The notes under the pieces are model-generated. The model saw only the letters and a program-made list of their open reading frames with translations. It did no database searches and was not told the DNA's origin. From Symbiodinium natans (Eukaryota; Sar; Dinophyceae; Suessiales; Symbiodiniaceae), in NCBI GenBank assembly GCA_905221605.1, contig CAJNDS010001202.1:218854-282853 (forward strand): 64,000 nt of DNA. The letters run 5' to 3'. The translations under genes were made by a program, and so were the position numbers. Each line of letters starts with the position of its first letter. Positions within the stretch are counted from its first letter, which is position 1. Positions 44,860 through 55,056 of the stretch are shown here, one piece after another.

Positions 44860-44980
44860 GTTTAGGGTTTAGGGTTAGTTGGGTGGCGCTTCTGGCTGGA
44901 AAGTCCTTGAGCCAAAATGGCTTGAGCCAAAATAGGGTTTAGGGTTTAGGGTTTAGGGTTTGGGGTTTGGGGTTGGGAGC
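44860..44980. repeat. TTTAGGG repeats around the spliced-leader relics
   Basis: Two to three units at 44860-44877 and about four units plus TTTGGGG variants at 44935-44975. Confidence 0.9.
44906..44935 (-). other. Tandem relics of the dinoflagellate spliced leader
   Basis: The minus strand reads CTATTTTGGCTCAAG then CCATTTTGGCTCAAG, i.e. 44920-44906 is a perfect 15-base match to the 3' part of the dinoflagellate spliced leader and 44935-44921 matches 14 of 15. Tandem relics of exactly this cut (joined at the AG of CCGTAG) are known to arise when a trans-spliced mRNA is copied into DNA, transcribed and trans-spliced again. They lie about 210 bases upstream of the ORF1 start in the sense direction. 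Confidence 0.85.
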
Positions 44981-45114
44981 TGTGTTTTGAGTTTTTCAGG
45001 CAGTGAAAAGGCTTCAGGGTGCGAGGGCTCCGGGGTCTCTCTTACCAGGATTTCAAAAAAGAACTCTCCTGGACACCGGGCTTGGCCCAGCCCAAGAATT
45101 CAGCCCCCAGGACC

Positions 45115-45215
45115 CCGAGAATCCCATGGCCACCCACCCGAATTCCGAAAGCCCCTCAAAGCGGTCCCAGGCGCCAGGTCGAAGTCGCCCGCCGCCTTCT
45201 TTCCCTTTGGGGCAC
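45115..45215 (-). CDS. Weak exon candidate (GDFDLAPGTALRGFRNSGGW)
   Basis: An open minus-strand stretch after a GGGAAAG acceptor. The plus strand is also open, so strand and frame are uncertain. Confidence 0.25.
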
Positions 45216-45423
45216 TAGAGGCTTCTTGGTTAAGGGCCCTTTTGACCCTAAACCCATTTTTGAATACTGGGCTCCGGGCAATCTCGCCAGAAACCCCTAA
45301 GCCCTAAACCCTTTTGCATCCAGCCTGTGGCGCCTCTTCCCTTGTTAAGCCCCCAAACCCTTAAACCCTAAACCCTCTACTCCAGAGGCTGCCATACTTT
45401 GAAGATGGGAGACATCTTAGGGA

Positions 45424-45662
45424 TCAGCAGGGATGCTGAGGAACTCGGACGCCAAGGTCCGTATCATGCTCTCTTACCATCTCCCACATCATGGTAACTC
45501 GTCTAAGTTGCTTGACACCAAGACAAACACACAGAGACCCACATGAAGGCATCCTGAACTCCAGAAGAGGTTGTGGGAGGCTTCTAGACCAGGCCTCCTG
45601 CAAGGGGCGGAGCTTTTCCTGAAGCCACGCCTCCATCTTCCTGGGTTGGGATTCTGATTTCG
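45424..45662 (-). CDS. Likely C-terminal exon (KMEAWLQEKLRPLQEAWSRS)
   Basis: Acceptor CCCTAG at 45663-45664, two phase bases, then an open frame to a stop at 45424. Helical start, then LPQPLLEFRMP, a Cys-rich piece and LRRVTMMWEMVREHDTDLGV. Flanked by CCCTAAA repeats on the left (45355-45378) and TTTAGGG-like sequence on the right. Family unknown. Confidence 0.5.
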
Positions 45663-46041
45663 CTAGGGTTCCGGTTAGGCTTTGTGGTTTAGGGTTTTTT
45701 GTCACCTGCCTAGCAGCCTCGCAACCACACAGGGTTTTGGGTTTTGGGGTTTTTGGTTTGCTTTGTCACTGTCATAGTATTCAGGAAGCCAAATCGTGTG
45801 AGTCGAAGCATTCCCGCACCCCTCCAAATTTGCTAAGCCCAAAAAACACCTGAAGATTTGACAAAGCAAGCTGGGTCGGCTGTCAAGCCCTGCTGCCAGC
45901 ATTAAACCTCCCGCAAGGTGCAGAAATCCAGGTCATCAGGAAGGCCCAAAGTCATCCTAAGCTCGCTCCTATGCGCCCCTTAGAGCCACCCTAAACCCAA
46001 AATCATCAAGCAAAGGTGCTCTGGTGGGATCAGGATTTCTT

Positions 46042-46126
46042 CCAGCACCTCGTCCAGCTCGTCCACTGGTGCGACGATCACGCCGGCGGCGCGGCTGCGG
46101 TTGCAGAGCTTTAGGACGACCTGCTG
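46042..46126 (-). CDS. Exon-like block (VVLKLCNRSRAAGVIVAPVD)
   Basis: Acceptor AAACAG just right of 46126 (several CAG in a row make the exact base uncertain), donor near GAG|GTGCTG or slightly further. Continues ELDEVLEEI. Left flank has CCCTAAACCC, right flank GGGTTTGGGGTTTAGGG. Family unknown. Confidence 0.5.
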
Positions 46127-46637
46127 CTGTTTAGGCATGCTTCTGATTGGGTTTGGGGTTTAGGGTCTTTGACACCTGATTAGGGGCTTTCGGTGCTGTT
46201 TGGGGTTTAAGGGGGCTTTCGAGGACTTCAGACTAGAGACTAGGTTTGGGTTTGAAGCCCTAAGCCCTGAACCCTTGGATCCAAGAGAAGCCTTGTCACC
46301 ATCGTCCAAGTCCAAGTCCGTGGTAATCTGGTCCTGGCTTAACCGCACTTCCCGTAGAACCATTACAACATCGTCCTTTTCGTGTTCCCCTGCGTCGGAA
46401 CATAAAGTAAGACCCTAATTCCTGGAGAGGCTCTTGTTAAAGCCAGGGGGGGGGCTTCAGTGGCCCGCTGGACATGACCTCCGGGATTTTAAGACTTGAA
46501 CGGGTTATTTTGGCAGATCCTCAGCGGGTGTGACAGGGGTTGGGCGACCTTCGTGAGCTTTGGAAGGCGATGGATTTTCAAGCAGCGCCAAGGGTCTGCC
46601 AGCTCCATGGTGTAGTGTCGAGGGTAGCAGCACTGAC

Positions 46638-46671
46638 CTGCAGGTGTAGGAGCTTCAGGCGCCCCACACGT
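46638..46671 (-). CDS. 34-base micro-exon (RVGRLKLLHLQ)
   Basis: Acceptor TACCAG and donor CAG|GTCAGTG, the latter a strong match to the consensus. One phase base plus 11 codons with a leucine-rich-repeat flavour. Same sense as the block at 46774-46845. Confidence 0.4.
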
Positions 46672-46773
46672 CTGGTATATAGACAATGCCACCACACACA
46701 CAGACCGATTCAAGCATACACACCTACCCCATTTAACAAGCACATAAACTGAAAGACCAACAAAATACACTTC

Positions 46774-46845
46774 CCTGATGAGGCCTGGCACGATGTGGCC
46801 GTAGCCTGCCAGCTCCATCAGGTCATGCGTCAGCCTTCGGCAGCG
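46774..46845 (-). CDS. Exon-like block (RRLTHDLMELAGYGHIVPGL)
   Basis: Acceptor CTCGCCAG at 46846-46848, end near ATCAGG|GA or ATCAG. Clear amphipathic helices. Probably the exon before the 46638-46671 micro-exon. Family unknown. Confidence 0.5.
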
Positions 46846-47225
46846 CTGGCGAGGCGAAGTCGGCACTTTGGGTTTTGGGGCAGAATGTTCAGGGGATCAC
46901 AGACGTGTAGGGCGAACCTACTTGCACTGGATTCCGAGGATGGCACACGTGGGTCCAAAGCTACCCTTTCGCTATAAGGCTGCCAGGTCCATGATGGGAA
47001 ATGTCATTGGTGCGCAGCTCAGGCACGGTGGCTGACTTCCTTCTACCGTTCATGCCTGCTAGGACTAGAAAATAGAAGAACCGACATTTGTGGGATCATG
47101 GATCAAGCAACCTGTTTCGGACACCAGGAGCTTTGAGAAAAACCGAAGGCCCCCCCAAGTTCCGAAGCCGCATCACCCGCAATCACCCGCAGCCCCGCCC
47201 CCCCCGTTCTTTCTCTAAAGGAAAC

Positions 47226-47315
47226 GTGCCGAACACAGCTCCAGAATTTCTGAGCCGAGTCGGGCAACTTTTTGTCGGCCGAGATCACGTGAAACTTGCG
47301 GAGCACAACGCTCTC
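47226..47315 (-). CDS. Exon (VVLRKFHVISADKKLPDSAQ)
   Basis: Acceptor TTACGAAG at 47316-47318 and donor CGGCAC|GTTTCC; exactly 30 codons, phase 0 at both ends. Ends KFWSCVRH. Convincing codon use. Family unknown. Confidence 0.6.
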
Positions 47316-48696
47316 CTTCGTAAGGTTTGCTTTCGGTTAGGACTCGGGTTGCTTGAAATTCGGGCCCATCAGCCAGACACAACATCAGCCAAAGCTACCA
47401 GATAGGAAGCCACTCGCACACTCCATCCACGGCATCGACTGAGCTTTGAATCCTCCGAAGGCCGTATGAAACTCCGAAGGCCTGAGTGCATATCGCAAAG
47501 CCAACGTGGCCGGGCTTGACTAGACTAAGCCCGCCAGATCTAAACTTTAAACATCCGAAGCCCGCGATGAGGTACCCTAAGCCCTCAACCCTAAACCCAG
47601 TTCTCTTTGGCTCTCGCAGTCCTTGGAGGTGTACCTGAAGCCAGGTGGGGCATGTGGCGCTAAAGTTTTGGCAGGGCAGCTGATCCCTGAGTTGATGAGG
47701 CTTCTGAGGGGCTTCAAACGGCTCAGGACGCCTTCTCTCCACTCTTGCACCAAATTAACGTCTGTTAAGGGGCTCCAAGCCCTCCACTCTGTAGTACGTC
47801 CGCTCCCACGTGGGACTTTAGGCTCGCAACGCCCGCCCCTCCTAGGCTGTTTTTGAAGAGTGAGAGGCTCTGTCCTTCGAGGGAAGCGTCACTCTGAAGA
47901 GGGCTCAGGAATGCAAGAGGGCCCCCCTGAAAAACAAAACAAAAACCTTTCAGCCCCCTGTTGCCTGCTACGCAGCCGCTCCTGGAGTGCCGCGCCATCT
48001 CCACTGAACCTGGGCTCCAGCAAGTTAACTAAGGGGTTAAGCCGTTCCCACCTCCATTTGCGCAAATAGACACTGATGTACCTCTTAGTAAGCAGGATAA
48101 AAGCGGACCACCTGGTTCACATCCTAAACCCCTATAAACTCTAAAGCGACTCTTATGTTGATAAAGTGGGATAAAGCCGGTCCATCAGTCATTGGGCCTT
48201 CTCCTCACCAAACCGTAATGCGCCTTCGTTTCTGTAGACAAAGATGCATCAGAAAACAGCTGCCCAAGACCAGAACACGGCATGCAAAAATCAACCTTGA
48301 GCAACCCCCCCCCCCCCGGCCCACTGCGCCCGAACAAATTGAGAAAAAAAGAACATAACTTAAGGGCGCTCTTCAACACGAATCTAGTTTAGTTCCTCAA
48401 TCGTTTCAATGTCCCTCTACAGCATCTAACGCGGCGTTTCGTGCACGTACAAAGATTCTGAAAGTAAATAGCTGAGTTCGCCCAAAGGCCCCACTAAATA
48501 CTAAATACCTGTAGACAGCGAACGAGCGTACATTCATTCATTTCGTTCAGGCTCCCCCATTGTTTTGTCGCATCTACGCCTCAGACTCCTTGAAGCCCCA
48601 AGCCGGGAAGATTCTGACAATCCCTATGTGCTCATTCAGCTACCCAAAACATTCCCAAAATGGTCTGATTAAAATCGTTCCCTGACTGCGGTCCCA

Positions 48697-48774
48697 GGTG
48701 CTTGGAGATCCGGCCGTCCCCCGTCTCCAGGACGCGCACGCGCTCGAGGATGGGCTTGGAGCCTTTGGCGGCTG
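48697..48774 (-). CDS. Exon-like block (SKPILERVRVLETGDGRISK)
   Basis: Acceptor CTTTCAAG at 48775-48777, coding to about HLGPQ. Beta-rich, charged. The donor is not clear. It lies directly left of the 33-base tandem repeat. Confidence 0.5.
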
Positions 48775-48815
48775 CTTGAAAGAAAAAACTCCCCGAGCCC
48801 GGTTTTCTTGCCGCC

Positions 48816-49212
48816 GTGACAGCCGAAAACCGTAAAAGCGGACGAGACCGTGACAGCGCAAAACAGTAGAAGCGGACGAGACCGTGACAACCAAAAACCG
48901 TAATTAGAAGCGGAGGACACCGTCACAGCCCAAAACCGTTAAAGCGGACAAAACCGTGACCGCCAAACACCAGCAACAGCGGACGAAACTGTCGTTAAAG
49001 CGGACGAGACCAGCCAAAAGCCGTTAAAGTGGACGAGATTAAAGCGGACGAGACCGTGACAGCCCAAAACCCGCAGAAGCGGACGAGACCGTGACAGCCA
49101 CAAACCCGTTAACGCGGACGAGACCGTGACAGCCCACAACCCGCAGAAGCGGATGAGACCGTGACAGCGCAAAACAGTAGAAGCACACGAGACCGCGACA
49201 GCCACAACTCTC
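48816..49212. repeat. Tandem repeat, unit about 33 bases, AAGCGGACGAGACCGTGACA
   Basis: About ten units of AAGCGGACGAGACCGTGACA followed by GCCCAAAACC[G/C][T/G]-like spacers, with deletions in some. On the minus strand several frames show CHGLVRF-type peptide repeats, so it could be a coding repeat, but frame is not kept between units. Confidence 0.85.
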
Positions 49213-49413
49213 CAGGCTTTGTCTCTTTCAGCCCCGTGGGCCCCTTTCCTCTCTCCGAAGCACCCGAACAGCAGGGGCCTTTCTGGGCATGCCAGGGATG
49301 ACAGGCCGTTGGTCCACAAGGATAAGGGTGGAAGTGATGGTTTAGGAGTTTAGGATAGTTTAGGGTTTTAAACCCCAGAGGCCTAGGGAGCTCTGCTACC
49401 AGGATAGATCCCT

Positions 49414-49503
49414 GCAGTTGGGCTTCCAGAACCAAGCAGAAGGTGCTCAGAAGGTTCTCGGAAGCTTTGGGCCTTCTCAGCCGGGCGAGGCGCACGCGCA
49501 CAG
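49414..49503 (-). CDS. Exon-like block (RLARLRRPKASENLLSTFCL)
   Basis: Acceptor TATTTAG at 49504-49505, end near CTGCAGG. Continues VLEAQLQ. Basic helix then leucine-rich helix. Family unknown. Confidence 0.45.
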
Positions 49504-49806
49504 CTAAATACAGGCCTCGTTGCTTTGACAACTTGTGTCACTTGAGTCTATACACTCCGACCTTCCAGTCATGTAGGTTTGAGGGCATGAGGGGGTTTCC
49601 ACCCGTCTATCATATCCGTAAATCTTGTTGAACCCCCTTTGCAAGGACCTCCATGCCAAACCAGTAGATCCCCCAAGACTCCACCAAACCCGAAAATGCA
49701 GGGTGCCCGGCTGTCGTACTTCAGATCAAGGATGCCCCAAAACCTCGGCTCATGTTGCTTGGCTCTACTGCAGAGCGGCTGCTAGAGGCTAGAGGTGACA
49801 CGAGAC

Positions 49807-49932
49807 CATCCATGCATGTCACACGCAGCAGCAAACTGCCGCTCGTTTTGTGGAGTGAGTGTCAGAGCCAGAAGATCCTTCACCTGCCTGCCGACGGCCT
49901 CCTCCAAAGCAGGCAGCCTGAATTCTGCCTTC
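49807..49932 (-). CDS. Exon (PALEEAVGRQVKDLLALTLT)
   Basis: Acceptor ATCATGCAG at 49933-49935 and donor GGATG|GTCTCG. Continues PQNERQFAAACDMHGW. Strong coding pattern in a frame that is short-open only, so easily overlooked. Family unknown. Confidence 0.55.
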
Positions 49933-50557
49933 CTGCATGATCTCAGTCAGCAGGCCCAACATGTAGCTGCAGCCGCTCTTGCAGGGTTTAATCTGCCCTC
50001 GCTGCGGATCCCTTGCCAACCCGGTTCCAAGTGGACCCATGGGTTGAGGGTGTATGTGCTTTCGCTCTTCGGCCCTTTGTGTCTTCCGAAGCCATCCTAA
50101 CAGGCTTTGGAGTTTCAGGCAGTGTTCCCATAAAGCAGGGGGCTCCGAACCGCAGCGGTTGTGACGCAAGAGGCTGGGATGTGGGGCACGTTGATGTGTA
50201 GAGAAGCGCTGGCAAAGCCACACAACTTGTAGCGTGGGCCCTATGTCAACTTTGGGATCACGCACAGCATGTCTGATCTTGGGTTTTTTTGGGGAAAGCT
50301 GCCAAGCAACACTGCAGGCAAGCGCTGGTCTTCATCCAGGGCCGGTGGCGCTTCGATGCATAGATCCTGGCAAAACGCACGCCGCGAGAGCGCCCAAAAA
50401 TGGTTTGAAGTTTTAGGGCTGTTGCCTTTTTCTGGGGGTCCTGCAGACTAATTAAGGAGGGGGTTCAGAGGTGGGATAGTTCAGGGCTTTGCCGGATTCG
50501 GAACAAGATACAAGCTTCAGGGGCTTGAATGCTTAACTACCTATAACCCAAGCCCAC

Positions 50558-50667
50558 CTAGGCACAAACACTGGCCGCCAGGGCTCTAAGTTCATCACAA
50601 AATCCAGTGCGTCGGGCCCTTCGACAGCCGTGATCCACGAATTGTCGGCGAACTCGTGGTCAGGATC
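50558..50667 (-). CDS. Exon (FADNSWITAVEGPDALDFVM)
   Basis: Acceptor GACCCAG at 50668-50670 and donor CCTAG|GTGGGC; 36 codons plus two bases. Begins DPDHE and ends NLEPWRPVFVP. One of the clearest coding blocks on this side. Family unknown. Confidence 0.6.
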
Positions 50668-51047
50668 CTGGGTCGCCCAAACCCAAACCCCCCAAAAACA
50701 CGCATCTGCTTTATGGCCTGCCAGGCGAGGAACTACGTCTCGGATCGCAGCGTCGGCTTGGATGGTGGCTGTGGCCAAGGTAGACTGTCTGTTGTAGGGA
50801 CTAGGGCTCGAATTTGGATCCAAAACGGGAAGCAGCCTTGCGTCAACGAAGCAGTGGGATACATGTTGTTCAAGGTGGCTTTTGGAAGACAGGACGCTGG
50901 CACGATCGCCAGGAGCAAGGGACCTTCACGCAAAAGAACCCCCGCACCCACCATGGAAAACACATGTAGTCGCAAGGGGGGCCGACCCTCCTCACCCCAT
51001 AGAGTGCTAGAGCCCTAGAGCTCTCCCAATCCCTAAAAACCCTGAGC

Positions 51048-51109
51048 CTGATCTCTGCCCAGCAGCCCCAGCGCTTGAGGAGAAAGGGCAGCGCGTCCTC
51101 GGCTTTTTT
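51048..51109 (-). CDS. Exon-like block (AEDALPFLLKRWGCWAEI)
   Basis: Acceptor TTCCGGAAG at 51110-51112 and donor ATCAG|GC; 20 codons plus two bases. Its phase does not join directly to the 50558-50667 exon, so a further exon may lie between. Family unknown. Confidence 0.5.
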
Positions 51110-51783
51110 CTTCCGGAAGAGGGGTCATGGGCGATGATGGGTTCATGGGCTCTCGCGGTCCGAAACCCGAGGCTGAAAGAGCTCCTTTATGGCGCTTGAG
51201 GGCGATGCAGTGCAATGATCTCTTTCTCTACTGATTCTTGAGCGGTGTAGCCTAACCTCACGTCGGCTTCTATGAAGTCCGATGTTCGTTTGGGTATCGA
51301 TCCGAGGACCTGTTTACAAACCCTAAGCCCTAAGCCCTAAACCCTAAACCCTGAACCCATAAAGGAGAGGCAGGGCTCTCTTTCTCTGCCTCTTAAGGGG
51401 GCAGCTCCTCTTGAAAAATCTCAGCCCGAGGGTCTCTTGGAGCAGCAGCAGGCGGCCCAAACTCCCAAGGCGTTGGCGAAGTCCTGGTGCTGTTTTTCCG
51501 CTTTGCTTCTTTTGCCACCAAAAAACAGGCGCTCTCTCCCCCCGTAAAAACAATTCCACGAGAGGGATGCCTTCTGGGGTTGCTCTCAGCGCAGCTTTTT
51601 GAGGGCCTCAGCCTTTGTTTTGGAAGCATTCGCCCCCTGAACCCCGCAAACATCGAGTCGGAAAGACGTCTTCAGAATCCAAAGTTGCTGGCCCGCAGCA
51701 AATTTTAGGGGGGTTTAGGGATTCTCCGCCGGGCCAGTTCATAATCAACTCTCCTTCCAGGTCCGAACATCCCCCCCCCCCCC

Positions 51784-51860
51784 CCCCCGCGGAGGGTCTT
51801 GTCGACAGCTTGAAGCAAGTAGTGATCACCACTGGCACCTCGGAGACTTCTGAAGGCCCC
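51784..51860 (-). CDS. Weak exon candidate (GASGDHYLLQAVDKTLR)
   Basis: Starts after CCGAG and reads to CTCCGCGG, just right of a run of C (51773-51788) whose length may be wrong. A second frame is also open. Confidence 0.3.
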
Positions 51861-52014
51861 CCTAGCTTCGTAGGGCCAGATTTTGAGGGATCGGGATCTT
51901 TTGGTTCGGTCTTCTACAGCTTCATGGGATTTTTGCGGAGTTTGCAGAGTTGAGTTGCGACTTGGGAAGCGGAGTTCAGGGCTTGGTAGGGATCATCATG
52001 AATTCCGAAGGGGC

Positions 52015-52080
52015 GCCCCCGTCAGCTGGGACAGGACCTCGCGCGGTATGGCTCTCGAGGGGCCCTCCTGCACCTCGCTG
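52015..52080 (-). CDS. Exon candidate (EGPSRAIPREVLSQLTGAP)
   Basis: Acceptor AAGGTAG at 52081-52082. Coding-like, ends near CTGACGG. The donor is unclear. Confidence 0.35.
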
Positions 52081-52872
52081 CTACCTTGGCTCAGGGATTT
52101 ACTCAATTCGTATTCTGAATTCTGATGGTGAATATTGGTGACGATGTTTTGTTTCTATGCCTTCTAATTAGTTTAAACTGTTTTCTTCGTATTCGTAGGT
52201 TACGCAAGATGAAGACGGAATCAAATCCCTGTCCAACACTGTGAGACGTGCCCCTCCTAATTCTGTGGGTGGCACGAACACAAAAGGAGAAACAAACCAA
52301 GCAGCCAGGTGCAGGGAAACACTGGGACTACTCGGATCTACTCGCGCAAAGGGAACTGCGCGAAGGCAGCAAAGAGCTTCCACTCCCCAACCCCTCCCGC
52401 CATAATGATAAATAAGGTTCGAGCTTGTGCGCTGATGGGCTTGTTTCGCTTGGTTCGTCTGTGTGCAGCATTTGGCCCGGCCTCTAAGGGATCGTTCGAA
52501 GCCCACCAATGTTGAGTTCTGATGGCCGAAAGGATGGCTCGTAATTCAAAAAGCAATCACTCCCTCCCCCCCCCCCCCCCAATTCTAAGATCTGAAACTT
52601 CAGTCTGGGCCCGCAAACCAAGGATTCCCTCTCAAAAACCGTATGAAGCAGCCATCGAGGTTTTAAGGGGGGGTAGTCCACACGACAGCCCCCGGAGTTC
52701 AAAAGAATAACACGTAGAAGTGCTTCGGAGTAGTGCAAGCCCAAGGAGGCTCTGGAGGTAAGCTTTGAAACTTGTAAGGCTTGAAGCCTTCAAGATGCCA
52801 GGCTGCAGCCCAAAAACGAAAAAACGTTCTTTTCATGCCTTCCGTACTTGAAGTCTTGAAGGTTGTGCTTAC

Positions 52873-53080
52873 CGGAAAATCTGAGGCCCAGAAGAGGCTG
52901 TGGAGGCCGTCCATGTCGCAAGCAACTTTGACCACTTGTCCCAAACTTGATTCTTCGGCTCGGCCCTCTTCCAAAGTGGTCCCAGCAGCCCGGCTCAAAG
53001 GCGAAGTTCTCACGGTCCGGCATGAACACCACTGCCAGGTGCGGGGATGGCAAGTCCTGCGGGCGCGAGAGCTTGGAAGG
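52873..53080 (-). CDS. Exon block ending in a GTAAGC donor
   Basis: Two overlapping good frames: LAVVFMPDRENFAFEPGCWD to the right and EESSLGQVVKVACDMDGLHS, then LFWASDF, to the left, the latter ending at TTCCG|GTAAGC. Either an intron or a one-base error near 52975 joins them, or one frame is chance. Family unknown. Confidence 0.45.
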
Positions 53081-53787
53081 AGCAGTCTCTATGACTTGTT
53101 TTGGTTGGGGCAGTAGACTCAACCGGACCCGCATAGATGCCAAACCCCTGGAAGGCAAGGTGGGGCATGCTTGCAGCCTTTCGGACGCATGACTTTGCGG
53201 CTTGGAGCCTGAGTTCACCGATCACGCGTGCACACACTTTCGCGTCCAGGCCCCGCTGACTCCGACAGCAAACCACGACACGCTCATCGTTGCACCCCTA
53301 AGAGCTCGATATCACGTCAGCTCTTGCTGCATCGTGATCGTTGCCCGGAGAGCGGGTCAGTTACCAGTAGGTTGATAGACTACCGTGCAAGTGTCAGAAA
53401 CACGCTCTAAGCGAGAACCGTGGAACCAGCCGGACGGACCGCGCGGGCGGCCCTACTTGGTAGCTGCACCCTGAACACAAAATCTCTCAAGAGCTAACAT
53501 AACGCAGCAGTCTGCAAAAAGAAAGTTGAAACCCCAGGAGGTAAAGTGCCATCAAGAATGATATGATTTGCAAAAAACAATCTCAGAAACGCATCCACCC
53601 CCTGAGCTCCAAGTCCAATGGGCGCACGGCTCCTTCACGTTCTCCCAGCTACAGGTGCGAACTGCACTTGGCTCCCCCTCGCCTCCAGTCCTTGGCTTTT
53701 TTTTGGCTGACCCTTCTCCGGAGCGTTGAGGGGGCGAAAGCCCACCTGATTCCACGCCCTCCATGGCAAACCCTCCAGGCACCCAAC

Positions 53788-53911
53788 CTCGCAGCCGGCA
53801 TCATCTTTCGCATGGCATTGCCCAGGATGATCACCTCTCGATCAGGGGCCCAAAGGCCACAAAAAACCTCCCAGGGGCCCCAAAGCCTCGGCTCTCCTCC
53901 CCTGGACGCCT
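53788..53911 (-). CDS. Exon (WEVFCGLWAPDREVIILGNA)
   Basis: Acceptor AAGTCAAG at 53912-53914 and donor GCGAG|GTTGGG; 124 bases. Continues MRKMMPAA. Strong coding pattern, hydrophobic core strands. Family unknown. Confidence 0.6.
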
Positions 53912-54046
53912 CTTGACTTCGGGGCCATTTCCTGATTTGTGATTTGCAAAGTGCCGTAGGTCCTTGACCTGAGACCCTCAAAGCCGCAAATGGGAACCCC
54001 CCGTCGCTCCCGCCATCTCCCGGAACCCTATAACCTTAAACCCTTG

Positions 54047-54073
54047 TTTAGGGTTTAGGGTTTAGGGTTTAGG
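54047..54073. repeat. Short (TTTAGGG)n array
   Basis: Three to four units on the left of the 54118-54193 block, orientation opposite to most left-hand arrays. Confidence 0.9.
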
Positions 54074-54117
54074 ACCTTAAACCCTTTACTTCCCTCAACC
54101 AAACCCTCTCAAGAGAC

Positions 54118-54193
54118 CAAAGTCTGAATGTGGGCCTGGCAAGGGTCTCGGTCGAGCCAGGCAGCCTCAGCAACTTGGAGATTTCAGAGACCC
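54118..54193 (-). CDS. Exon-like block (SEISKLLRLPGSTETLARPT)
   Basis: Acceptor ATTGTAG at 54194-54195 and donor CTTTG|GTCTCT. Clear coding pattern. Here the right-hand array is CCCTAAA, an exception to the flank pattern seen at other exons. Confidence 0.5.
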
Positions 54194-54206
54194 CTACAAT
54201 AGGGCA

Positions 54207-54302
54207 CCTAAACCCTAAACCCTAAACCCTAAACCCTAAACCCTAAACCCTAAACCCTAAACCCTAAAACCCTAAACCCTAAACCCTAAACCCTAAACCC
54301 TA
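54207..54302. repeat. (CCCTAAA)13 array
   Basis: Thirteen nearly perfect units with one CCCTAAAA. Confidence 0.95.
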
Positions 54303-54321
54303 ATGATAAGGGTCAGTCAAG

Positions 54322-54364
54322 GCACATCTCTGAAGTATCCCTGCGCGGCGAGGGCGCCCTCCAC
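54322..54364 (-). CDS. Small exon candidate (VEGALAAQGYFRDV)
   Basis: Acceptor GGGCCAG at 54365-54367 and possible donor AGAT|GTGCC. Confidence 0.35.
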
Positions 54365-54599
54365 CTGGCCCAAGAGAGGTTTCTTCCGGAAATAAGTCTG
54401 GATTACTTACAAATCTCAGTCCCTGAGGCCTTGAAACTACCGACCATGCTTGTTGTGGAACTTGGCCCGAAACCCTGAACCCTGGAATCCCCAAAACCTA
54501 CTATTTCCTTAAGAACCCCATATAGGATAATAATCCCTATATACTGCCCTCCTACAGTAAGGAATACGTTTATATATTTCTCGGGGGGGTTCTTAAGCA

Positions 54600-54713
54600 A
54601 GTAGTAGGAAGCCCTAGAAGCCAGGTCCATGGCGGCCTCATCTGTGGCGGCCAGAACCCAGATCACCCGGGGCCGGCCCGGTCGCCCACGATGGAGGCGA
54701 CAGCCCCGTGCCC
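54600..54713 (-). CDS. Exon-like block (PRVIWVLAATDEAAMDLASR)
   Basis: Acceptor GTCTCAG at 54714-54716, two phase bases, then ARGCRLHRGRPG and the block shown, continuing ASYYL. The left border is not clear. The alternation could fit a KH-like RNA-binding fold (GxxG in the 54987-55056 exon before it), but this is a guess. Confidence 0.45.
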
Positions 54714-54986
54714 CTGAGACGACTTTTGGGTTCATGTGCAATGTAGGGCCTTAATAATTAGAACAGGGTTTTGAGTGTTATTGCAGTATATTAATAAAGG
54801 GATTCAAGGGGCCGTAATAATGCTTTGGACAAGTAGAGTGATATAGTGGCCATAAGGGAAATATTACTAGTAATTATTCCGACCCCTATAGTAAGGTACA
54901 CCGCCGTGAGCCTGTCCATGTCTCAAAGCTTTCGGATTTGGCGTGGGAGGGTTCTCAAGGGCCTCAAGGGGTCTCAAGGGTCTCAC

Positions 54987-55056
54987 GTCAGCTTGGCGCC
55001 GAGAATCCCAGCGCCACCTGTGCGAAAGCGATGCACCTGTCCAGGGATGCAGACGC
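54987..55056 (-). CDS. Exon-like block (CIPGQVHRFRTGGAGILGAK)
   Basis: Acceptor TTTCTAG at 55057-55058 and donor CTGAC|GTGAGA, a strong donor. Same sense as and just upstream of the 54600-54713 block, but the phases do not match directly. Confidence 0.45.

Larger units (their letters stand above)
36504..44935 (-). mobile_element. Putative multi-ORF LINE-type retroelement with dioxygenase, borders uncertain
   Basis: Five ORFs in one direction with short spacers: ORF1, ORF2, membrane protein, coiled-coil protein, dioxygenase. None shows introns. The 5' limit may be marked by the spliced-leader relics at 44906-44935, the 3' limit lies somewhere in 34.3-36.5 kb. No terminal repeats or target-site duplication could be recognised. 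It appears to interrupt the exon/intron landscape that surrounds it. The alternative is a LINE next to unrelated intronless genes. Confidence 0.5.
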
